From Echinarachnius parma (Eukaryota; Echinodermata; Echinoidea; Clypeasteroida; Echinarachniidae), in NCBI GenBank assembly GCA_037951105.1, contig JBAMJV010008475.1, positions 28,501-92,500 on the forward strand: 64,000 bases of DNA, given 5' to 3'. The notes under the pieces are model-generated. The model was not told the origin of the DNA. It saw only the letters and a list, made by a program, of their open reading frames with translations, and ran no database searches. Below, one piece after another: positions 38,613 through 48,975 of this stretch. The position numbers and the translations under genes are program-made. Within the stretch, counting starts at the first letter, position 1, and each line of letters begins with the position of its first letter.

Positions 38613-39230
38613 ACTTAAGTGGTGTATGTAGTCTTTTACCTTAACAAAAAATGATATTGTTTCTATTTCAAACAAACGCGTTTACCATTTCAACGTAGAA
38701 AAACCACCCAATTTAGTTATTTCAACCACCACCATGACCACGAGTCAAACATAGCACTACTAAATAAAAACACAAATAATATATTCTCATGGCGTTCAAA
38801 CTCATTGTGACTAATTTTCACCTTTGTACATGTTGAATGGAATGGAAATAATGTTTAACGACACTTCAACACTTTGTACATGTTGAACACATACACACAC
38901 ACTCTCACATTCTGCTCGACCGGTTTGAATCGATGTAAAATAAGATCACGTTTTAAGAGCCAGTAATACTTTGTTCAAATCACATTTATTCATAGCATGA
39001 TTGAATCGGGAATTAAATTCCCGTTACATAATAATTTTGTGGATAAAAGATATGTAGGTAAATGATGTCAAAATCAATTCAGCAGTGGCCTTTAAAAACA
39101 TGTGCAAAGACACAAGGCAGAATTATTGCCTAATGAGGAGGAAGTATAGACTGATGAAACAAATTATTCCACGGGATAATCTATATTCGCTAAGTTGTGT
39201 GTATCATTTCAATTACTGAATAAACGTACA
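38613..39230. other. Non-genic spacer at the FAS1 3' side
   Basis: Only a short near-repeat (CTTTGTACATGTTGAA, twice near 38823 and 38872) was noticed. Confidence 0.4.
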
Positions 39231-39236
39231 TTTATT
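39231..39236 (-). terminator. Candidate poly(A) signal of the FAS1 gene
   Basis: TTTATT on the plus strand is AATAAA on the minus strand, about 175 bp past the FAS1 stop codon. Position is plausible; there is no transcript evidence. Confidence 0.35.
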
Positions 39237-39281
39237 AATCAGAAATGTTAACTTAAGGATGTCTGTGATCGGCGACAAGGT

Positions 39282-39378
39282 CGAGCCTTTAGGGTGTAGC
39301 GAGCTTATCGTGGAACGAGTACGATGTCGAAGACGTGGACGACGCTGTTAGTGGCCGGGAGGTCGGATCGGAATAGAG
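39282..39378 (-). pseudogene. Degenerate duplicate of the last FAS1 exon
   Basis: This stretch repeats 39412-39508 at an offset of 130 bp with scattered substitutions. On the minus strand it still reads DLPATNSVVHVFDIVLVPR and then an in-frame stop, mirroring the functional DLPATNGVIHVIDNVLVPR. It lies beyond the functional stop, in the presumed 3' UTR, so it is a local tandem duplication of the exon end. Confidence 0.85.
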
Positions 39379-39410
39379 GATGCTCGTGGTGGTTGTGGGT
39401 ACTCTGCCTT

Positions 39411-42400
39411 TTAGAGCTCCAAGGTGTAGCGAGCTTCTCGTGGCACGAGGACGTTGTCGATGACGTGGATGACGCCGTTGGTGGCGGGGAGGTCGGAGTA
39501 GATGATTTGAGTCTGGTCTGTCTCGTCGCATTGGTCCTCGTTTAGCTGGATTTTTCCTGAAGGTATTAGACAAGTATAAACAATAAAAATAGTAAGACAC
39601 AAAACAACGATCTTCGACGTAATTATTAGAACTGTAAGAGGTAATTATAATTGTAGTACGAGTTGTTAAACAGATTTACTTATTGTATAATAATTAACAA
39701 TTTCTAAAGCACCTAGTTTTAAAATAAACTTCAAAATGGATTATGGATTATTAATTAGCATTTCGCCATGCTTGGTATAAAATTAGCAAGTCCAAGCATT
39801 TGCATATTTTCTAATTTTGTCCCACGTGTTGCGCCATTATAACATTGTGCACGAATAATAAATTCAAGGGGATTATAATTTATGTTTGTTAGAGTTACTA
39901 TAGATAGGAAGTAAAGTACCCAATAACTTATATTTGTTTCACTCATCGGTACCGTACAGGTATAAGCTCTCCTTTTTGATGTGATGTCCCACGAATTAAC
40001 AGAATAAAAATAGCTTTGATTTTCCCAAATGTAGACTTGAAAAATAGTCACTTGATATTTGTTACATGTAATATCGGAATAGTTGCCGTCAGTCAGTTAA
40101 GCAAAAGGAGATTGATGGAAGATTTTTAATTAAGGATTCCGTACCATCTTCCTTGATGCTGACGTCGATCATGCGGTCATCCTTGGTCTCGATCTGCTGC
40201 CCGTCGGCCAGTCCAGCCGAGTAGCGGGTTCCCCTTGCCACGTGGTATCTGATCAGCTGCTGGAGCTTCGGTTTATCGGCTTCGAGCTCCGCCATAACTC
40301 CCCGGGGCAACTTGTCGAAGGCTTCGTTTATCGGTGCGAACAGGGTGAGTGGTTTGCTGGCTGCAAAGTCGAAATGGAAGAGTGTAATATCGGGTTATGA
40401 ATTTAGTACGTCGTAGGTGCTCGTCGATTGTTTGTGAAATGTGTCACTAAACATTTTATTGCTCAAATTGTAAATTTGAAATATGAACATTTATATAGCG
40501 CAGCTACTATAAATATACTCTACTGCGCTTAAATAATTATTACCCATGGTCATCAGGTACATTTCAAACCCACACAATGATATTGCGTACTTTCTTAACT
40601 CCCTGAGGAGCATACTAACTGAGCTGCCACTGATAATGGCGCTAAGGCTTATTAAAGTGGCCAGACAAACTAAACGCAGGTTATCTTCTGTTCATCTCTA
40701 TTAAGTGTACACTTCAACTATTTGTAAACCATTTGACCCAAACATATTGTTTATTTTAAAACATTTTAGTAATTATTTTTCTCCATATTGATTTCTGAAA
40801 ATCTCTCCAGAGTAGAATTATATTGTTGACCCGTTGTGCCATCATCAGCCATTCACTACTCGTTACAAAGAAGTTACCATCACCCAAGCCGAGGGCCTAA
40901 TCACAATAGCATCACACGGTTGAATAGAATACCAACTCACGCACCTTCAATAGCTGTTGCTATGTCAGAAGAAAAGCACCGTCTAAGCTATTGCATGGAG
41001 GTATGCAGGGCATGCTTTTGTGTGGATGTTCTTTTTGTACTTTCGTCTTTTGTTAATCTCATGGTAGCTGACCACTGATTGACAGATGATGTCACAACAG
41101 GTCAACAATAGAATGTACTCTGTATGGTTTTTTAGGAGGTGGGGCTTAGCAACATGAAGAAAAATAAATGATAAAATGTTTAAAAATATACAAAACATAT
41201 TTAGGTCAAACCGTTTACAAATATTGATTGTGTACACCAATACAGATGAACAGAAGTCCAACATGCATTTGGTTTGCAGGGCCCCCCTTTAACACCCGAC
41301 CATGGTACCCACTTATACACCTGGGTAGAGAGCAGCAATTGTGGATTAATTGTCTTGCTGAAGGACAAACGCAGTGGGCCTACATATGGTTCGAACTCGG
41401 GATCCCACGATCGGAAAGCGCGCGCTCTACCAATCCTGTCACACGTCATTTTGTGTCAATCTGTTCACATTACAGATTAGTAATATTCTTTCACATGGTT
41501 GGGAGAGAAAAGTGTTAATTTAGTTGATGTGGGGCGTTTTCCAATGTTGCCATTTGGATTTTAAGTACAATTTAAACAAAAATGTGGAAATGTGGAAATG
41601 TGGGTAAAACGGAGGACATGAACATGCATTTCCGTTTTGTTTTAATATTGCAAATGTGTTTGACATTAATCATGATTCATATGTATGGCATTATTTTTCC
41701 AACGCCGTGTTGCTCTGTACAGTTAATTTATCGTATTACAAAACTGTTTGAAATGTGGTCGCCTCTGACATGTAATATCAACAATCTAAACGCGTTTCCC
41801 CACACTTACATGAAGTAGCCAGTTCCTGTTTGAGTTCCGCTAGTTTGACGAGCTCGATGAACTTCGAGAACTTGGCATTTCCGTCCAGGGTCTGGAACAC
41901 GTCCCCACCAGCGAGAGGGAAGATGACGCGGTCGACGACGTGGACGATTCCGTTGAGCAATTGCTGGTCGAGCTCCGTGATCGCGGCCCCGTTGCAAGTA
42001 ACCTAAGGTGAAATGCACAACAAAAACAAATTTAACTAGTTTAGCATTTCACAAACAATGCTGGAACATGCAAATTAAAAATTCCACAAAACTTATTTAT
42101 AACTCTGGTTCTCCCATACCTTGTTTTTGTATTACCAATGGAAGCATGGAACCGGGTTTTTTCCGAATTTCCATTTCATTAAACAAATATTTACGATTGA
42201 AGTGTACTTTAACTATCCACTGGATAGTCGAAATTGTGTACCAGATCAGTACAATAAAAAATATTTAAAAAAGGGCCCCACATATCACTTTGCATTTTTG
42301 CCCATTAGTCGGCCATAATTAAAGGGGAAATCCAGCCAGAAATGTGATGTTTGCTATAAAATGAAGTGAATGAAGAATCATGATCGAAAATCTGAGCCAA

Positions 42401-44637
42401 AACGGTAAAGCAATACAAAAGTTACGACAGGATGAACTTTGCTCCGATTTTTAGTATCGTTCGCAATTGCTATCGATCGTGACGTCACTTGCGAGCTGCA
42501 GCCATTTTGACTTCTACATGGAAATTTTACCAAATTTAAATTTTCTTAATAACAAAACACATTTATGAGCTTACAAATTCCAAAGAGGTTGGCCCATCGA
42601 TATTCTTCAATGAATTCGTGAAAACAAGCAGAGAAAAATTATTTTTTAGCAACGAAAATGAGAAATAAGTGTATTTTCATGTACTAAAGCCATGGCGAGT
42701 TGCTCGTCAATGATGTTGCATATGGCGGCAATTTTGAAACGATCGCTCATTACTACATGATGTTCAAATAGGTATAACTCCCGTGTTTCTTGTCTGATTT
42801 TGATCAAATTTGGCGGCAATTTTGAAACGATCGCTCATTACTACATGATGTTCAAATAGGTATAACTCCCGTGTTTCTTGTCTGATTTTGATCAAATTTT
42901 CACCAATTATGCCTCTTATTCTGCTTATTCAAATAACGAATGGTTTTATCAGGCCCGGAATACCCCTTTAAAACATCCATTTTACGTGAAATTTACACAT
43001 TACCTTGGTGACATATATCACAATACACATTTTATCGACCATTCATCACATTTTTCACCAGCCAACAGCGTTACTAGTTTAAAGGGGCAGTACAGTTTTG
43101 GTAAGGCTGAACTTTAATAACCAAACCTGGACAGTAACATTATAAACTAATAGTTATAACTCTACCATGCTCGAAAGGTATACACAATTACAAACGACTA
43201 AGTAAAAAGCCTGTTATCATTCAAAAAGAGCCATTAAAACACAAGAGGGCGCTTTCTAAAAAGGCATTGGTTTCAACCATTTTTCATACAAAATTATGCA
43301 TGTGATGTTTTATTGAAATAATGATTAAATAGAGAGATCAACAACTATTTAAAAAAAGCTTTTGAAATTTTTTGAAAAAATGCCAAGCATTTTTGTAATT
43401 TTTTGAAAAAATCTAATTATTTGGGCCCCAAATAATTATTAGATCAGATATATTTATTGATATATTTCGGCCGTTTCTGGGTCGATTTTGACCAAATAAA
43501 GTTTATTCTGCCATTAAAATTGCATGTTCTCTCTAATTCGACACTCAGTTTTGCATTACCTCACAAAAAAAATGTGATGTGCAGCGCCCTCTCTACCAAA
43601 ACTACCCCTTTAATATATAATCATCATAGTCTATATAAAAAGTGTCGGCAAACAAATGTTTGAACATTTAATCAACAGTTTGTGAATGTAAATTGTCTTT
43701 TAAAAACTTCAGATTCACTAGTCTATGAAAGAAAATTATTTGATTATCATTTACTTACCAACTTAGTCTGATCGTAGATGTTGAACCGCAAGATGGCGCC
43801 TTCCATAGTCTGCGCAACTTTCTCGTTGACTATGCCCGATGAGCGGAGAGCGCTGGGAACCATCCACGCCATGCACATGCGGGTCATGGCTTCCTTGTCG
43901 GCGGCCAGCTCGGGGACTTGCTTCTTCCAGTTCCGCACGGCTTCGTCAGTGGGTGCGAACATAGTGAACACATCTGAAAAGAGATACACGGGGAAAAGTA
44001 GGCAGTATAAATACATCTGGTTATTTTTTTTTTTTGGGGGGGGGGGGGTTTTGAGACAAATTGAAATAATTTCCTAATGGTTATGTTACTCGAGAATAAA
44101 CCATAGCCTACATTCTAAATTAATTTTCCTCGATGCACTTTTTATGCGTGTATAAATTTGTAAGATCTGCACACAAACATTTATCATAATACAAAGACCA
44201 ACATTACCGTCCATAAACCCAATCAAGGCAAATTACAAGGGCTTTCTAAATGTAAACTAGGGTTTGGAATGGTGGTTTAACAGGCTAGTACGTACTTCCA
44301 GAAACCATCGCCATGATTACCATGCACTGTAAACCTGAAAGTATTGGATTTATATTGTACACAAAACACACTGCTCACCTTGGCCTGCGAGAATGCCGTC
44401 TAGGTCGACCTGCCGAGCTATCTTTGCCATCTCATGGAGGCCTAGTAATTCGAGCCGAGACGCCACTTCGCCTTCAGACACCAACGGGATGGACATTGCA
44501 ACCAGCCCCGGGTTCTTGCCGAGGACGATCTTCAGGTACTCGCTGGACGTGATGGGGTACGCCGCGGCACTGTCGTCGCTCTTGTCGGCGACTGCTGCCG
44601 CCGAGAACACGGCGAGGAAGACTAGAAGCATCTGCAT
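39411..44637 (-). CDS. Secreted protein with two FAS1 (fasciclin) domains, five exons
   Basis: Minus-strand exons 44637-44379, 43973-43759, 42002-41810, 40360-40145 and 39556-39411 join in frame (phases 1, 0, 1, 1) to 342 residues with GT-AG borders. The start chosen is the Met before a signal peptide (MQMLLVFLAVFSAAAVA). FAS1 domain 1 (about residues 35-190) has H1-like FTMFAPTDEA and H2-like GIVHVVDRVIFP. Domain 2 (about 192-334) has LTLFAPINEAF, a YH motif (RYHVARG) and GVIHVIDNVLVP. It ends soon after domain 2 and shows no GPI or TM tail. FAS1 proteins such as periostin and TGFBI act in matrix and adhesion; four domains are common in those, so this is a short two-domain form. Most introns hold MITEs. 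It is divergent to, and lies between, the two SRCR genes. Confidence 0.87.
41275..41445 (-). mobile_element. tRNA-related SINE-like repeat in FAS1 intron
   Basis: Read on the minus strand, TTGGTAGAGCGCGCGC resembles an A-box region and GAGTTCGAACC a B box. The adjoining CACCTGGGTAGAGAGCAGC and CTTGCTGAAGGACAA resemble a repeat common in marine invertebrate genomes (recalled, not searched). Confidence 0.5.
42319..42975. mobile_element. MITE-C, nested in MITE-B
   Basis: TTAAAGGGGAAATCCAGCC mirrors GGCCCGGAATACCCCTTTAA. It begins exactly where MITE-B homology breaks and ends where it resumes. It contains the perfect duplication at 42722-42898. Confidence 0.75.
42722..42898. repeat. Perfect 2 x 89-bp tandem duplication
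   Basis: Two copies starting TGGCGGCAATTTTGAAACG (42722 and 42811) and ending GATTTTGATCAAATT, without a visible mismatch. Confidence 0.92.
43079..43613 (+). mobile_element. MITE-A copy (subfamily A1)
   Basis: TTAAAGGGGCAGTACAG to AAACTACCCCTTTAA, directly abutting the end of MITE-B. Closest to the copy at 2971. Confidence 0.88.
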
Positions 44638-44739
44638 CGTGGATGTAGTTCTGGAAGCAGTATACAACAACGGGCAAAGACGGTGATGGATGTGGCTCTG
44701 ATGGTGCGAAGGACGAAGTGAGGTGTTTAACCTAAGTGC

Positions 44740-44754
44740 ATTTGCATTTATATA
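44740..44754 (-). promoter_or_regulatory. TATA box overlapping an octamer, FAS1 promoter
   Basis: On the minus strand TATATAAATGCAAAT combines a TATA box (44754-44747) with the octamer ATGCAAAT (44747-44740), about 105 bp upstream of the start codon. A transcription start near 44715-44725 would follow. Confidence 0.55.
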
Positions 44755-44892
44755 GGACCGAAATAGTAATGTCACATTCCTATGTTATAACAGAGTAATT
44801 ATTCTAAACAATTAGTCATCTGTTTCGAGCTTTTGGTGGTGCATTGAAGCTGGACGATTGCCTCCTTAGCAACCGCTCGGTCCGAAATTTCT

Positions 44893-45106
44893 GGGGGCCT
44901 GTTTCATGAAAGGGAACTATGTTGGTACACAACCTTGGTATTTTACTTTGACATTTACGACAACACGCGTTGCATGAAAGCGTCTTTGCTATTATACTTC
45001 CAAACTTGTCGGAACAAACGCCATCCGTATGTCCGTAGATCATCAGTCACAGTCACGTGACAGTTAAGACGGTCTTAGCTAAGAGCCTTTCATGAAGCAG
45101 GCCCCT
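44893..45106. mobile_element. MITE, GGGGCCTGTTTCATGAAAG ends
   Basis: GGGGGCCTGTTTCATGAAAGG mirrors CCTTTCATGAAGCAGGCCCCT; 214 bp, no ORF, upstream of the FAS1 promoter. Confidence 0.8.
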
Positions 45107-45267
45107 GGCTTGCCTCATATTGTTTACAACCAGCGATAAATAGCTGTGACACCACACTTCGGTATTCCATACAATATGATAAGGCCTCTTCCAAAGTGAT
45201 TACCGAAGTGTGAAGTCACACCTATTCATTGCCATGGGTAGTTGTTCTAAACAATGTCAGGCAAGCC
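45107..45267. repeat. 161-bp inverted-repeat element abutting the previous MITE
   Basis: GGCTTGCCTCATATTGTTTA mirrors AAACAATGTCAGGCAAGCC. An inner pair ACACTTCGGTA and TACCGAAGTGT also mirrors. Confidence 0.7.
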
Positions 45268-45712
45268 AGACATAACAGCGGTTGATCAGAAGGCAGTTGC
45301 CCGGCTCATTACAAGCCGAATGTAAAGGGCAAGCTGTAACGAACCATTGTTATGTTATACCAACAGAATTTGGCTTGACTACTTCGGTACACTCTCATGT
45401 CTATAAGTATAATACAAAGATAACGCTACTTTCAAATAGGCTGTTTCTTGATTGTGTTGAAACAAACTACTTGTCTATGAGAATTCGCAATTCCCATAGA
45501 CAAATAGAGTTAATACAGCGCCCACTAGGTTCCCGTAGGCATTGGGTTAACCGGTAAATGTAACATGCCTTTACTTCAAATGGAAATAGGTGTCCTAAAT
45601 TGTTCCTCATCAATATACACTTCAATCGGTACCTGGCATCCGATTTGCACGCATATTATTGCTATATCGGTCAAGTTACGGTCTTGATTCTAGGTTGTCA
45701 AGAGGAACATGT
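45268..45712. other. Non-genic spacer
   Basis: Nothing recognisable. Confidence 0.4.
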
Positions 45713-46754
45713 TTTAAAGGGGACCACCAGGCAGAGAACAACACATAATTATATGTTTTAGAACCGTTTTGTGATATCAAATAGATACCCAACATCTTGC
45801 AAAGGGTTGTGTAATTCATAAACAAAGCAACACATTACCAACACTTACTGAACCACTTTTATTTGCTGGTTCCGCACGAGCCAATCATTTGCGAGTGCGC
45901 CAATGCTATTCACGCGTACGTTTGGAGACAATAGAATCCCGGGCGATTCGTTCGCTCTGGACAAAGTAGTCTCGTAAATGCAGACCGCTGAACGCATGCT
46001 TTAGAATGGTGATGCGTTTTCCAATTATATATTTTTTTTCTGGAAACATATTTTTGTGAACTTGTTGATGGAAAGGAATACTAAAGATGCTACCTTTCAT
46101 TTATAAGAATATTATTTTTGGGTGGTGGTACCCTTTAACCGTTGCGGTATATGCATACACTATAAATATACTTATCGGTCTTTTGCGTGAGAAAAACGTT
46201 ATCGTATGTTTACCTGGCCCAGCACCAACTGCTGTAGCCGATACTTGTACATTACTACCAGCCAGCCAGGGGGCAGAGGACTATTGTCCGAATATAATCC
46301 GACCCGTTTTGTTTTACCTGCCAGAAAAAAATGGAAAAAATATTCATACTTTCCCCGAGTCATAACTAGAGTTTATTAACAAATCGTAATATTATCGTCC
46401 CGGGGGGTCTGTCCTCATAGAAAGGGGGGTATCATGCGTGACTAAGTATTTGCCAAAAGCACCCTAAACGAGTATTTGCGTGGTGCAAAAAATACACCCT
46501 AAGTAAGTATGATTATCGGTAATTTGATACCCTAAGCAAGTAATCAATTTTTTGTAAACCCCTAAGCAAGTATTTTTGATACCCTAAGCAAGTAATCAAT
46601 TTTGTGTAAACCTCTAAGCAAGTTATAACTATATTTGATACCCTAAGCAAGTAATTTTTTTTTTGTAAACCCCTATTAAAAGCAAGTTATAACTATTTTT
46701 GATACCCTAAGCAAGTAAGCTGAGTTTTTGAGACCCTGGTGGTCCCCTTTAAAG
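45713..46754. mobile_element. 1-kb TIR element with internal minisatellite
   Basis: TTTAAAGGGGACCACCAGG mirrors CCTGGTGGTCCCCTTTAAA. The right third (46437-46735) is a minisatellite of ACCCTAAGCAAGTA plus AT-rich spacers, at least six rounds. No convincing ORF. Confidence 0.75.
46437..46735. repeat. ACCCTAAGCAAGTA minisatellite
   Basis: Repeated CCCTAAGCAAGTA(A/T) words separated by ATCAATTTTTTGTAAAC or TATAACTATTTTTGAT, with a variable period of roughly 30-60 bp. Confidence 0.85.
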
Positions 46755-46909
46755 ATATCTTCTCATTAATGGTTCCTCACACCGTGTAGTTCCATTTGTG
46801 CATGTATTGCACAAGTTGCACATAGCAGCATTCCATCTGTTGTCAAACCCACACATAGTGCAACACGTCGCTATGGAATATTAAATACGGTAACGGCCAG
46901 TTTAACTTA

Positions 46910-47365
46910 GAGCCTTTTCACACGTCTGCCAAGTCGTGATTGCAATGACGATTGGAATCATGTTTACAATCACGGTGATTATGTTGCCTTGCTTTCACAC
47001 GACGAAAAATACTTCATGCACACTGTAATTACAATCACGATTCTGGAGACGTACCTGTCAATCAAACAAGGAGAGCACTAGTACTACACTGCATGACTGC
47101 ACTCGAAGCGAAGAGCGCCCGGTTTATCGGAGGAAGTGCATGTAAGGTCACGTAAGCTCCGCCTCCCAAATCGTGTTTTGGAGGTCAAACCGTCACACTG
47201 TGAGTTGAGTGAATCATGATTAGAAAACACCTCCGGACCACGATTCGAGTTCCGCGATTCGTGATTCTAGTTTGCTTTCACACAGTCAAAAGTACCGTGG
47301 TTGGAGTGAAAAATGATTCCAATCGTGATTGCAATCACGTTTTGGCAAACGTGTGAAAGGGCTCT
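46910..47365. mobile_element. MITE with long TIRs (TTCACACGTCTGCCAA)
   Basis: GAGCCTTTTCACACGTCTGCC and CGTGATTGCAATGACGATTGG at the left mirror CCAATCGTGATTGCAATCACG and TTGGCAAACGTGTGAAAGGGCTC at the right. Internal CGTGATT/AATCACG repeats are dense. Confidence 0.82.
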
Positions 47366-47559
47366 CAGCAGAATGTGCATGAGACAGTAGAAATGGATAT
47401 GCATCGATCGGGCTCGTAACGGGTTAACGGCATTGTTGTTTTTTTTGCTCCCAAAAAATGTTACTTTGATCTTGAATATTGCTTTTATTTTGGACTTTAA
47501 TTTTTCTTTTGGCTCTAATAATATTTAGAGTAAATCCAACAATTATAACTCTTTCATTT

Positions 47560-48975
47560 GATATTTCAACAGTATTTCTTCATCTTCAAGGCTGTACAGC
47601 ATGTTTATTTGCAAATCATTTACAAACCTCGACCAGTACTCAATGTTATCTTTATGTCTTGTTCTTGTTCTCCTTTTTGTATGTCAACCATTCATGACCG
47701 CCACAAAAAAAATATTCCAACAATCTAACAATCGATAAAATGTATCAATGTCGACATTGAACATTTTGATATCTAAACAGGGCTGTGTTGAACGAACAAC
47801 ATGCAACAACGTTACATTATATCATAGTAAAACCGAGATTCTCTTCTTAAATAAAATTTACAAACTCATATTCCAGAAAAAGAAAACAAATACAACTTCC
47901 ACTTGTCTGTTGAAAATGTCATTATTTGTATTAAAAGCCCCGATATTTGAATGGAAAAGGCGTGCGAACAAACATGTTATTCAGCAATGATTGTGACGTG
48001 TACAGTGTCGAGTACATTGTACTATTAACCTGCAGTTAGGTCTACACCCATTTTGGATATAAAATTTATATTCGTATTTTGGTCCATCCCTGCCGGAAAG
48101 AACGCACTCATCCACAATGTGAACACAGTGACTGTGAACACACTGTGTTTCACGGTGTGACCACAATGTTTAATTCGAGCATTTTCACAGTGTGAAAGTC
48201 AACTCACACCTTGAACACAATGTGAACACACTGTGAAATTGCTGAGATACACAGTGTGAGCGCATCGTTTTAAACACTATGAACGCAGGCAATTTCAGAC
48301 TGCGGCGATAGTGCCTTGACAGTGTGTCCACAGTGTGAGTTGGTTTTCACACTGTGAAAACGCTCGTATTTAACATTGTGGTCCACACTGTGAAACACAG
48401 TGTGTTCAAACTGTGTTCACACTGTGGATGAGTGTGTTATTTCCGGCAGGGATCTACTAGCAAAATCAGAATGAATAGAGGCTATAAAGGAGTGACGACT
48501 AGGGAATAAGGATTAGGTTACGAGGCTTGGATTAATGTTCGGGTTCGGTTCAGGCTTGAGGGTCAAGTTTGGATTTCGTTAGGGATTATGAACGTTTCAG
48601 GAATAATGGTGCACACAATGTGTGCTGGTTTGCATTGTATCCTATGACCGGGGGTAATATTATCATTGTAAAGCGCTTAGAGATGATTATCAATCACATT
48701 AGGCGCTATATAAATCGAGATTATTATTATTATTATTATGGATAAAATGAGACGGAGATAAAACAAGGTGTAGACCAGGTGGCAGTTAACCAGGTCATGT
48801 ACCATGGTTATGGGCACATACATTTCATGCAACGGTAATCTCAATGAATGAAGCCCACCCGATGAAGCCATAACTGTTCGGAATTCTCGCGATGAGATGT
48901 TATGTCGCGTATTAACCACATCATATTTACTGTATTACTAGTATGCAGTTATGTTGTAGTGGGTATCGGATAAAC
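47560..48975 (+). promoter_or_regulatory. Upstream region of SRCR gene 2 (paralogous to 19860-20907)
   Basis: Colinear with the flank of SRCR gene 1 up to the ATG, split by the MITE at 48087-48452. Also contains an ATT microsatellite (about 48720-48738). Promoter role is inferred from the shared position. Confidence 0.5.
48087..48452. mobile_element. CACAGTGTGA-rich foldback MITE
   Basis: TCCCTGCCGGAAAGAACGCAC mirrors GTGTTATTTCCGGCAGGGA. Arms are made of repeated CACAGTGTGAA/TTCACACTGTG words. The joined target GGTCCCTACTAGC is preserved upstream of SRCR gene 1 (about 20495-20507), so the insertion is younger than the duplication. Confidence 0.88.

Larger units (their letters stand above)
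42060..43078. mobile_element. MITE-B copy interrupted by MITE-C
   Basis: 42080-42318 matches the left two thirds of the 18416 copy (CCCATACCTTG, ATTTACGATTGAAGTGT, CCACTGGAT, TATCACTTTGCATTTTTGC). 42973-43078 continues it (CATCCATTTTAC ... CAGCGTTACTAG). The two parts are contiguous in the uninterrupted copy. Confidence 0.75.

Noticed and set aside
41228..41518. Possible small ORF in the FAS1 intron
   Set aside because: It overlaps a tRNA-related SINE-like repeat and has no start or domain support.
42724..42898. A CRISPR-like direct repeat
   Set aside because: Only two adjacent identical 89-bp units without spacers, inside a MITE of an animal genome.
46087..46365. Open frame inside the 45713-46754 element
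   Set aside because: No signature, no splice context, and it lies in a TIR element; treated as chance.
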